6,357 nt of DNA from Thermoplasmata archaeon (GCA_021811505.1 JAJZOM010000298.1:1-6357); one strand, 5' to 3'; numbered from the stretch's first letter, positions 1 through 6,122 are shown. Numbers and translations are program-made. Notes: a model not told the origin generated them from the sequence alone.

Positions 1-1
1 G

Positions 2-97
2 ATCAGGGAGGCAAAGATCGAGAGGGCAAGAATCTTAAGGAAGGAAGAGAATATGAAAGAAAGAAAAGGAGGTGTGACGGCGGGATCTCTCTCATAA
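2..97 (+). CDS. Possible C-terminal tail of a gene entering from the left edge
   Basis: Frame 2 on the plus strand is open from the window edge to a TAA at 95-97, about 31 codons. It encodes a strongly charged helix-like stretch (for example AKIERARILRKEENMKERK) followed by a short Gly/Ser tail. The minus-strand reading of the same bases is an odd run of Leu, Pro and Ser attached to the end of the truncated tnpB, which is what the antisense of a charged helix usually looks like. I infer that a flanking gene ends here, convergent with the broken transposase. It is too short to name, and the charged residues could instead be chance in purine-rich DNA. Confidence 0.3.
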   Translation: MREAKIERARILRKEENMKERKGGVTAGSLS

Positions 98-680
98 TTC
101 TTTTGACGATTTGTCCAGAATTGAGATAAACAGTACAATCCATGCCGGTTAGATCTTCTCCCACGGATTTGTTCTCAGGAATGATGAAGGATACCGATAC
201 TACGCTGTCAGTTATGAGTACCTCGGATATTCTGTAATTGCCGTAATCATGCCATTTCCTGTTCCTCATCTTCATGGGGATGAATTCGTATTCTCCGGGC
301 CTGATTGTAATTCTTAAGGCATGGTTCTCAATTTTTACAAGTTCCGAATCGATCCTCATGGAGAGCTTCTTCACCTCGGGATATCTTTTTCCTTTCCCGT
401 TCTTCCTGAATGATCTCAGTATTGCAACGGACGATCTGCATACGGGATTGACATGGTGCCTTGCATAATCGTACTGCGAATCAAACCATGATTTGATCGC
501 TTTGCGGAGATCGATGGAAGAGGGTATTTTCCCGTTTATCCTTCCTAGTTCCTCAGCCTTTAGAACACCATGCCTGATGGCTTCCCTCATGTCAGTCAGG
601 TATTCGATTACCTGATCTGATGGATTATAATACCACCATATTGTGCGTTTTGATCCTGATGATTTCCACGGGTGGCTCAC
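3..680 (-). pseudogene. tnpB: IS607-type TnpB, front half only (truncated)
   Basis: This is the N-terminal part of a TnpB RNA-guided nuclease, the accessory protein of IS607/IS605 elements and the ancestral relative of Cas12. The open frame is 225 codons, against about 400 for the family. The N-terminal helical/beta-barrel domain is recognisable to about residue 175, including the typical phrases DYARHHVNPVCRSS and IRPGEYEFIPM. The first RuvC motif follows as TGMD, with the catalytic Asp at 181. After about residue 198 the text becomes Leu/Pro-rich and unlike TnpB, so RuvC-II, RuvC-III and the zinc ribbon are missing. The start is a GTG at 680 that overlaps the tnpA stop (GTGA), implying translational coupling. 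With one of three catalytic acids it cannot cleave DNA; I call it a remnant. A related back half lies at 4586-4945 on the other strand. Confidence 0.8.
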
Positions 681-1261
681 GACTTCACTGCCTCAAGTAT
701 ATTCTTCATCTTATGTGACCGTAACCCGTATAATCTTGCGGAAAAGGACGTTATGATCGAGATCAGGTCCTTTGTGAGTTCCTCGTTTGCTGACAGTATC
801 TCTTCACCGTCAACTGCAATTATCTCAGTACCATGAATGTTGCATATTCTCTCCACAAGATCAAAACCAAAACGTGCCAGCCTGTCCCTGTGCGTCACAT
901 AGATGGTGGAAACTTTATCTTTCTCCACCAGTTCCAGGAGTTCAATGAAACCTTTCCTGTTGAACTTCATTCCACTCCTTATGTCTGAAATAACACGGGA
1001 TTCGGGTGATACTGTCTGCAACTTCTGTATCTGCCTATCCAGATCCGCTTTCTGATCATGTGAAGATACCCTTGCATAGATAAAGGACATCCTGTTATTC
1101 TGTATGCCGAGTATCCGGTTGATCTCACTCTCAGGAATCCTGCGGAAGTTATTCGAGAGCCTGACACATCTAATTTTTCCTTCCCTGTCCCACTTCCTGA
1201 TAGTGGTTGGGTCAAGCTGCAGTATTTCACAGGCATCTCTTAGCGTGTAAAGTTTCTCCAT
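677..1261 (-). CDS. tnpA: IS607-family serine recombinase (transposase TnpA)
   Basis: A 194-residue protein of the usual length for IS607 TnpA, which excises and inserts the element through a covalent phosphoserine intermediate. Residues 1-55 form a MerR-like winged-helix DNA-binding domain (TLRDACEILQLDPTTIRKWD, then an RRIPESEI wing). Residues 59-180 are the serine-recombinase catalytic domain, in the reversed domain order typical of IS607. The active-site phrase is YARVSS, with R64 and the nucleophile S66, and the conserved arginine helix reads THRDRLARFG (R125, R127, R130). All key residues are present, so it is probably functional. Start: ATG at 1261, with AT-rich DNA (TATTCATATG on the minus strand, 1281-1290) about 25 bases upstream and no Shine-Dalgarno, fitting a leaderless transcript. 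Its stop overlaps the tnpB GTG start. IS607 elements lack terminal inverted repeats, so the exact end cannot be placed by eye. Confidence 0.93.
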   Translation of the reverse strand: MEKLYTLRDACEILQLDPTTIRKWDREGKIRCVRLSNNFRRIPESEINRILGIQNNRMSFIYARVSSHDQKADLDRQIQKLQTVSPESRVISDIRSGMKFNRKGFIELLELVEKDKVSTIYVTHRDRLARFGFDLVERICNIHGTEIIAVDGEEILSANEELTKDLISIITSFSARLYGLRSHKMKNILEAVKS

Positions 1262-1682
1262 GGCTCTTATAATAGTATATCATATGAATACATAATATTA
1301 TCAATTAACAGTTAGAGCCCTTTTTCTGATGTCTTTAGCAATTCTGAGGCAATTATAAGCATCTCTTGTTAGCAGGGTTCGTTTGAAACCACTCTCCATT
1401 TTACTTGGCTAGTTAAAATATCCATATAGATATTCCCGAGATCGGAGTTTTTTCTATGATTGCTTACCAACCCACAAATACTTCTTGCGCCTTGCATTTT
1501 CCTACGACGGGACATTGTTAAGAATAAGTTTGTTTTCTTCGCACCACTGATCCGAACCAGCATTGTACCTAAAGAAGTGTTCTTTCTATTTGATCCTTAA
1601 ATTATACGGTGAATTATCCCCAGAAAATTTATTTTGCATTTTAAATCTATATGATATATACAGTTGCGGATAACTTCTTATT
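1262..1682. other. Intergenic stretch: IS607 left end and AT-rich DNA, no convincing gene
   Basis: This region holds the upstream end of the IS607 element (roughly 1262-1320) and then DNA with no gene I can support. A minus-strand mini-ORF of 32 codons (ATG at 1399, stop at 1301-1303) reads with normal-looking residues (FKRTLLTRDAYNCLRIAKD), vaguely like the start of a small antitoxin or a decayed coding scrap. A second minus frame at 1563-1369 looks random. A short inverted repeat, AATATC/GATATT, sits near 1417-1434. From about 1600 the DNA becomes very AT-rich (a run around 1625-1660 is nearly all A and T), leading into the promoter of the ATPase gene at 1736. Confidence 0.5.
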
Positions 1683-1709
1683 TAAATCATCCTGTAACAG
1701 GATGATTTA
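1683..1709. repeat. Perfect 12-bp inverted repeat over the ATPase promoter
   Basis: The arms TAAATCATCCTG (1683-1694) and CAGGATGATTTA (1698-1709) are exact reverse complements separated by TAA. The repeat lies 26 bases before the ATG at 1736, between one TATA-like box and overlapping another. Placement and perfection suggest an operator for a dimeric regulator, possibly autoregulation. Because archaeal transcripts here seem leaderless, a DNA site is more likely than an RNA hairpin, but if the upstream TATA is used part of the repeat would enter the leader. Confidence 0.6.
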
Positions 1710-1712
1710 TTA
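1705..1712 (+). promoter_or_regulatory. TATA-like box for the 1736 ATPase gene
   Basis: ATTTATTA is centred about 27 bases before the ATG at 1736, the spacing expected of an archaeal TATA box for a leaderless mRNA. No purine-rich ribosome binding site precedes the ATG. An alternative box, TTATTTAAAT at 1678-1687, would start transcription near 1710 and give a leader of about 25 bases. Either way the inverted repeat at 1683-1709 overlaps the promoter. Confidence 0.4.
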
Positions 1713-1735
1713 GCTCAATTCACATATAACAAATA

Positions 1736-3046
1736 ATGAACAGGAAAGACGATTTTAGGCATGTCATCTCAGAATGGTTCCTGTCAGACCTTCCAGAAAC
1801 ATTTGATCGGGACATCTCAATTCCGATGAATGTTGGTGTAATAGTATCTATTGTGGGCCCAAGAAGATCAGGAAAGACCTTCCTGATGTACGGTATCATA
1901 AAGAGACTGAGAGAGTCCATTCCCATTGAAAACATCCTTTATGTCAACTTCGAGCATGAAAGGCTGAGAAATCTGGATGCAAATGATCTTGGTGATCTGC
2001 TTGCCGTATACTACGAAGTTTCCCACGTAGACCGCAGGAGTGCAATTTATCTATTCCTAGATGAGATTCAGGTGGTATCTGGGTGGAGCAAGTGGGTAAA
2101 CAGGATTTACGAATCAAAGGAGTTCCGGATTTACCTCTCCGGTTCCTCGTCCAAACTGCTTTCCCGGGAACTCTCAACCGAATTGCGAGGTAGGAGCATA
2201 GATTTTACGGTCTTTCCACTCAGTTTCCGGGAATACCTGAGGGCTACGGGCACCCCCGTCCAGGAACTGTCTTTACTCCTCCATTCAGAGAAGAGCGGCA
2301 TCATAGTTGGTGCATTGCGGGACTATATCAAAACAGGCGGTTTTCCAGAAGTTGTCTCCCTCAGGGACATGGGAGAAAAACTCCTGAAATCATACGTTGA
2401 CACCATAATTATAAAGGATGTCGGGGAGAGATTCCGGGTAGAGCCATCCGTACTATCTGTATTCTTCAATTATGCTATTTCTGGCTATTCAAAGTATTTT
2501 GCCGGAACCAAGACATATAACTACCTGAAGACGCTGAATTACAAGGTATCACGGGAATTTCCACTTGTGATCATGGAGCACTTTAATGAAGTATTTGCGT
2601 TGTTTCAGGTTGAAATTTTTTCCCTTAGCGCCAAATCAAAAAAACAGTATCCCCGTAAACTTTATGTTGTTGACACAGGAATAATAAATGTTGTGACAAG
2701 GACAGCTGAAATGGGCAGGCTGATTGAAAACCTTGTTTTTATGGAACTCTGCAGGAGATCAGAATATTTCACTAAATTTCAGGTATACTACTGGAAGGAA
2801 TATGGCAAGGCTGAAGGCAAAGAAGTGGACTTTGTTATCATGGTTGGGAACAAAGTATCCGAACTCATTAACGTGACATTTGCATCCTCCCGCGAAGGTG
2901 TTCCTGAAAGGGAAATATCCGGACTGCTAAAGGCATCAAAAGAACTAAAATGCAAGAAGATGACAATATTTACATGGGACTACCTCGAAAGCGGTGATAT
3001 CGCTTTTACCCCTCTCTGGTATTGGCTTTTGGCCCCTTCCGAGTGA
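1736..3046 (+). CDS. AAA_14/DUF4143 ATPase, copy 1
   Basis: A 436-residue stand-alone ATPase of the archaeal AAA_14 + DUF4143 family, a widespread group with no settled function that is often found in variable islands. The P-loop is GPRRSGKT at 41-48, Walker B is IYLFLDEIQ with D109/E110, and a conserved SGSSSKLLSREL segment with an arginine-rich LRGR follows at 135-153. A middle helical region (FFNYAISGYSKYFAG onward) is probably the winged helix. The DUF4143 end has YVVDTGIIN and a nuclease-like EVDFVI (E363, D365). The E-x-K that would complete a PD-(D/E)XK site is replaced by N-V-T (379-381), so nuclease activity is doubtful. The ending PLWYWLL is typical of the family. ATG at 1736 is chosen because a TATA-like box sits 27 bases upstream. 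It faces a diverged relative at 4422-3139 across a 92-base gap; no operon partner is visible. Confidence 0.88.
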   Translation: MNRKDDFRHVISEWFLSDLPETFDRDISIPMNVGVIVSIVGPRRSGKTFLMYGIIKRLRESIPIENILYVNFEHERLRNLDANDLGDLLAVYYEVSHVDRRSAIYLFLDEIQVVSGWSKWVNRIYESKEFRIYLSGSSSKLLSRELSTELRGRSIDFTVFPLSFREYLRATGTPVQELSLLLHSEKSGIIVGALRDYIKTGGFPEVVSLRDMGEKLLKSYVDTIIIKDVGERFRVEPSVLSVFFNYAISGYSKYFAGTKTYNYLKTLNYKVSREFPLVIMEHFNEVFALFQVEIFSLSAKSKKQYPRKLYVVDTGIINVVTRTAEMGRLIENLVFMELCRRSEYFTKFQVYYWKEYGKAEGKEVDFVIMVGNKVSELINVTFASSREGVPEREISGLLKASKELKCKKMTIFTWDYLESGDIAFTPLWYWLLAPSE

Positions 3047-3068
3047 TATGAGTATCACCAGGAACCTA

Positions 3069-3074
3069 TTTTTT
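3069..3074 (+). terminator. Oligo-T run after ATPase copy 1
   Basis: Six consecutive T residues occur 23 bases after the TGA of the plus-strand ATPase, in the short gap between two convergent genes. Archaeal RNA polymerase can terminate at such runs without a hairpin. No comparable T run is visible on the minus strand within the gap, so the opposing gene may terminate further on or read into its neighbour. Confidence 0.35.
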
Positions 3075-3138
3075 AACACCATGAGCGCAAAATCCCAGAG
3101 TGCAGGCTAAGACAATAGGGGAACAAAGGATAAAGTCA

Positions 3139-4422
3139 TCAATTCGTCTGACTGTGTTCAATGTCATCCTCCACCAACCATTTCCATACCGGTTTCACAT
3201 CTATTGTAAAGTCCTCCTGCTTTAGAACCTGTTCCTGATCCATTGTGAGTATCAGGAAATACTCCGTTTTGATTTCCCTTGAAGCCTTGACCAGTCCCCT
3301 GATCTCCCGATCCATGTTGTTCATATTGGGTTCATAGCAGACCTGTATCAATTTCCTGTCTGCAGGCACGACAAAATCCACCTCTGCATTACTTTCATGC
3401 CTGTAGTAATAGAATTCTTTACCAGTCCTCTTAAGTTGCACTGCAACAATGTTTTCCAGCAATGCTCCCTCATTTTTACTGAAATTGGGAAGGTTTTTCA
3501 GGATAATACCGTTATCAACGCAGTAAATTTTCCTTGGATTCTTATCGACCATCTTCAACTTCCGATCAAACCTCTTCACCTCGAATATTAGATAGGTCTC
3601 TTCCAGGTATTCTATGTATTTTTTTACTGTGTTTTCACTCCGCAGCCCGAGACTTCTGGACAGGGAACGATATGTTATTTCGCTGGACACGTTCGCCATG
3701 AGAAATTTAAGAATGTTCCTGATTTCGGGAAGCCTTCTTATGTTATACCTGTTCATGATATCTTTCTGAATTATGTCACTGATAAGATGAAGCAGGACAG
3801 TACTGTTGCCGGAAACAACTGCTTCCGGCATGCCGCCACCGGAACTGTATTCTTTGAACTCCCTTGACATGGTGGCTTTCTCCGGTGTAGAATAACCTTT
3901 CATTCGTGATAAATAGATATTTTTCGATCTGAGGAATTCCGTGAAGGAAAATGGGTAAAGTTCTACGTCAACGTGTCTTCCAGTCAGGTGGGTTCCAAGT
4001 TCTCTGCTCAGGAGGTTTGAACTGGATCCGGTAATGAATACCGTGTAACCTTCTCTGAGGAGCCTGTTGATAAACAGTTCCCATCCCCTGATATTCTGGA
4101 TTTCATCAAAGAATACGTTTTTTTTCTCCCCAAATAGCTCAATAAAAGCCTCAATCAATGCCTGGAAATCCTCCACGGCAAACCCTGATATACGCTCATC
4201 ATCAAAATTGAAATAGAAAAATGACTCAGGAAATCGGGCATTTATGATCTGTTTCAGCATTGTGCTTTTCCCGCATCTCCTGATGCCCTTGATCACCAGT
4301 GCTGATGATCCGTGGTATGATAATGCGAGGTTATAGATGTCACGTGGCACAACATTGACGGGCCTCTTGATTTCAGCCAGCTGATCATAGATAATCGTAC
4401 TCATTAGTGATTTTGGCATCAT
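3139..4422 (-). CDS. AAA_14/DUF4143 ATPase, copy 2
   Basis: A 427-residue member of the same ATPase family as the gene at 1736. The P-loop is GIRRCGKS at 46-53, Walker B is NVFFDEIQ with D106/E107, and the conserved segment TGSSSNLLSREL lies at 131-142. A winged-helix-like stretch (ITYRSLSRSLGLRSENTVKK) comes about two thirds along, followed by YCVDNGIIL and the DUF4143 nuclease-like AEVDFVV (E347, D349). The expected E-x-K is Q-V-C (360-362), a wording I believe is common in the archaeal branch. The two window copies share motifs but differ throughout, so they are old paralogues or separate acquisitions rather than a recent duplication. The start is the first of two adjacent ATGs (4422 and 4419); a TATA-like box about 25 bases upstream supports leaderless initiation. 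Cellular role unknown. Confidence 0.88.
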   Translation of the reverse strand: MMPKSLMSTIIYDQLAEIKRPVNVVPRDIYNLALSYHGSSALVIKGIRRCGKSTMLKQIINARFPESFFYFNFDDERISGFAVEDFQALIEAFIELFGEKKNVFFDEIQNIRGWELFINRLLREGYTVFITGSSSNLLSRELGTHLTGRHVDVELYPFSFTEFLRSKNIYLSRMKGYSTPEKATMSREFKEYSSGGGMPEAVVSGNSTVLLHLISDIIQKDIMNRYNIRRLPEIRNILKFLMANVSSEITYRSLSRSLGLRSENTVKKYIEYLEETYLIFEVKRFDRKLKMVDKNPRKIYCVDNGIILKNLPNFSKNEGALLENIVAVQLKRTGKEFYYYRHESNAEVDFVVPADRKLIQVCYEPNMNNMDREIRGLVKASREIKTEYFLILTMDQEQVLKQEDFTIDVKPVWKWLVEDDIEHSQTN

Positions 4423-4440
4423 AATAGCACATTAGATAGA

Positions 4441-4481
4441 AGTATTATAATATTGCACATTATAATGTGTAATATAATACT
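4441..4481. repeat. Long AT-rich imperfect palindrome upstream of ATPase copy 2
   Basis: The core CACATTATAATGTG (4456-4469) is a perfect 14-bp palindrome. Outer arms AGTATTATA (4441-4449) and TATAATACT (4473-4481) are also exact reverse complements, offset by three extra bases on the left. The element starts about 19 bases upstream of the ATG at 4422 and covers the expected TATA position, so it is a candidate operator or a symmetric pair of opposing promoters. Its sequence differs from the repeat at 1683-1709. Confidence 0.55.
4442..4453 (-). promoter_or_regulatory. TATA-like box for ATPase copy 2
   Basis: On the minus strand this reads ATATTATAATAC, centred about 25 bases before the ATG at 4422, as expected for an archaeal promoter of a leaderless mRNA. 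It forms the left arm of the surrounding palindrome, so a protein bound to the palindrome would block TBP. Confidence 0.4.
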
Positions 4482-4585
4482 ATTTTGCGTAGCATGTAGT
4501 GCATGCAATAATCTATGTTTTTGGTATCATTAGGGGTTGGAAGAAACAGTAAATCTCCGACCTTCATTGGAGGATCAAGGATTAA

Positions 4586-4945
4586 TGGGTCCAAAGAATT
4601 AGGATCTAACAGTGCTTCTGGAGGCAGAGAAACAGGATAAAGGATGCAATGCACAAGCTTTCAACGAACCTTGTAAAGGAACACCCTGATGCATCTTTTG
4701 TGTTCGAGGACCTGACGGGAATAAGGAAGGGCGGTGGGAATAATAGAAAGAAATTCAGAACATACCTGAACAGATGGCCATATAATGAATTCCAGAGGAA
4801 GATCGAATACTTCAGTAACTATGTACAAAGACAATGAGACACCGGATTAGATTGAGGGATAGGCTATAAATCAGGTTTCAGGACAATGGTCAGGAAGCAT
4901 CGTTACTGAAATGTTCAATGTGCAGGTTCAAGACAAACGTGATTC
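4586..4945 (+). pseudogene. tnpB: Decayed TnpB, back-half fragments
   Basis: Remains of the second half of a TnpB nuclease. In one frame, after an in-frame TAA at 4607-4609, codons 4610-4834 read FWRQRNRIKDAMHKLS, then HPDASFVFEDLTGIRK (the RuvC-II region with its catalytic Glu) and WPYNEFQRKIEY, ending at TGA 4835-4837. The first CxxC of the zinc ribbon is missing. A different frame at about 4873-4938 resumes with a recognisable second zinc-ribbon half, LKCSMCRFKTN (cysteine codons at 4912 and 4921). Upstream, codons 4589-4600 (VQRI) resemble VKRI in the front-half tnpB at the left of the window. Stops, a frame change and an internal deletion make it a clear pseudogene. A mini-gene starting at ATG 4649 is formally open but is only this fragment. 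Confidence 0.85.
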
Positions 4946-5674
4946 CCTGATTATGTCTTTATGAAATGCCGGGTTAAGTGAAAGTGCGAGATTCGAATAA
5001 TCTGAATTCATCTTTGCAGAGGGGCTATTCGTTTTGTCAGAGATGCAATCTGGACAGGCGAGATGTGGTATGAATGGAAAGGTTGTGTTACTGATCCTCA
5101 TTGCCTTCTTCAGTTTCTTTCCCAGATCGGACAAGAGGGCGCGTTTAACCAGTTCAAACGTTGATTCACGTAAGACAAACTCCTGAAGTGTCTGCCTTGA
5201 CGGCGAATTGATACCGGCCATTTTCAACTCGTCGAGGATAACATTCCCTATTGGTTTCTCATGGTCATTTGCAAACCAAGTAACGCAGCATGAAGGGTAA
5301 CCCAGTATCTCTCCTTGTGAGATTAGTCCCGAACTGTATTTGGAAAAACTTGACATGAAATATTCCCGATTGGACTCCTTGAATGCCCATATGCCATGAC
5401 CTTCTCCGGAGACCTGCCTGTTGATCTCAACAGGTGAAATATTATTGAATTTCCTTCCGTATCCGTATGTGGTTCCGAATCCAATTTCGCCAAGAGATCT
5501 CATAACATTTAAAGTGCGTTCTGTTGTTTTTCCTTCGGCATAAAAAAATGACGGTTTGATCCCTGCGTCAACGGCCATAATTTGTAGATGCCATATGAAT
5601 CGCTCATAGGCATCTCCGTCGAATTGAATATTTTGGATAAAGGACAGCTTTCCGGAAGGGTTCACCAAACGCAA
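4928..5674 (-). CDS. Uncharacterised Cys-rich protein with GYPSCC and HxxCxxC motifs (DUF483-like?)
   Basis: The open frame gives 248 residues from a TTG at 5674. Two motif groups stand out: LGYPSCCVTWF with adjacent C129/C130, and near the end PHLACPDC with H204, C207 and C210, followed by SPS and a Tyr/Leu-rich helix. The combination resembles archaeal proteins of the DUF483 type as I remember them, and suggests bound metal, but the assignment is unverified and no function is claimed. No signal peptide or membrane segment is seen. No ATG starts this frame and a stop (TAA, 5684-5686) lies just before the TTG. The adjacent frame carries an ATG at 5742 and reads plausible sequence (DRIKKRKYRQLFDNS) that would run into this one after a one-base shift, so the true N-terminus may be frameshifted. 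The last residues overlap the tnpB remnant, so the C-terminus may be altered. Confidence 0.65.
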   Translation of the reverse strand: MRLVNPSGKLSFIQNIQFDGDAYERFIWHLQIMAVDAGIKPSFFYAEGKTTERTLNVMRSLGEIGFGTTYGYGRKFNNISPVEINRQVSGEGHGIWAFKESNREYFMSSFSKYSSGLISQGEILGYPSCCVTWFANDHEKPIGNVILDELKMAGINSPSRQTLQEFVLRESTFELVKRALLSDLGKKLKKAMRISNTTFPFIPHLACPDCISDKTNSPSAKMNSDYSNLALSLNPAFHKDIIRESRLS

Positions 5675-5742
5675 TTCATCGAATTATCAAAAAGTTGTCG
5701 GTATTTTCTCTTCTTAATGCGATCGCACGGACGATGTCTCAT
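5665..5742 (-). pseudogene. Possible frameshifted N-terminus of the Cys-rich gene
   Basis: On the minus strand an ATG at 5742 opens a frame reading MRHRPCDRIKKRKYRQLFDN, and it stays open until a TGA at 5664-5662. The main frame takes over without an ATG in the same 20 or so bases (5665-5686). A single-base indel there would fuse the two into one protein with a normal ATG start. This could be a real mutation, a sequencing error, or chance; codon content looks coding-like but the stretch is short. Confidence 0.35.
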
Positions 5743-5807
5743 CTGGGCTCAGACGAGGAGTCCTGTGCACCATGGATGAAAAAACAATGGGCCATAAGTT
5801 CTGATCA

Positions 5808-6008
5808 ATGAAGATGAAACATGATATATTGGAATTTGTGGTTTCTGATGCGTATTCCGGCAAGGTTAATATCAGAAATTTATATCGGAGAAAAGTAATG
5901 GAATACGGACGGATGCTGAGTATACAAGGCGGAAAATTTAATCATCAATGTTTTTCAGTAGTTTATTGCATTTCCTCCGGAAATGAATTTTGGTCGGGAG
6001 AGAATTGA
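5808..6008 (+). CDS. Small hypothetical ORF, doubtful
   Basis: A 66-codon frame from ATG to TGA. The first 45 residues (HDILEFVVSDAYSGKVNIR, then YRRKVMEYGRM) look protein-like, with alternating hydrophobic and charged residues. The rest is less convincing. No domain is recognised, no clear TATA box or ribosome binding site precedes it, and nothing links it to its neighbours. It could be a gene remnant or a chance ORF in the roughly 450-base gap between the Cys-rich gene and the AbiEi-like gene. The remainder of that gap (5675-5807 and 6009-6088) shows no other feature I can support. Confidence 0.2.
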   Translation: MKMKHDILEFVVSDAYSGKVNIRNLYRRKVMEYGRMLSIQGGKFNHQCFSVVYCISSGNEFWSGEN

Positions 6009-6088
6009 CAAAATTGTGGAAAAGGTCTCTTACATATGTTAATGTTTTAACGACAGTAGAATAGTATTTGGAAAGTGGCATGCAATAT

Positions 6089-6096
6089 TTTATAAA
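6089..6096 (+). promoter_or_regulatory. TATA box for the AbiEi-like gene
   Basis: TTTATAAA is centred about 30 bases before the ATG at 6123 and is the best match to the archaeal TATA consensus in the window. It implies a transcription start within a few bases of the ATG, that is, a leaderless mRNA. An in-frame ATG at 6096 overlaps the box and is therefore a poor start candidate. Confidence 0.55.
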
Positions 6097-6122
6097 TGAC
6101 CAAACTATATTTTCTTAACGAC

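Noticed and set aside
1369..1563. Minus-strand ORF of 64 codons in the gap before the ATPase gene
   Set aside because: It has no recognisable domain, no promoter at the expected place and a random-looking composition.
1944..2177. Minus-strand ORF inside ATPase copy 1
   Set aside because: It lies antisense to a well supported gene with intact Walker motifs.
4460..4654. Minus-strand ORF of 64 codons, rich in Pro and Leu
   Set aside because: It runs antisense over the tnpB debris and the ATPase promoter palindrome and has a low-complexity composition; treated as a shadow.
5588..5779. Plus-strand ORF over the start of the Cys-rich gene
   Set aside because: It is antisense to the better supported minus-strand frame and has no recognisable motif.
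5773..5848. Possible archaeal C/D box sRNA: TGGATGA, CTGA (5801), AAGATGA (5811), CTGA (5845)
   Set aside because: The C-like boxes each carry mismatches and the spacers (about 21 and 27 bases) are longer than the usual roughly 12-base archaeal spacing; no closing stem is seen.
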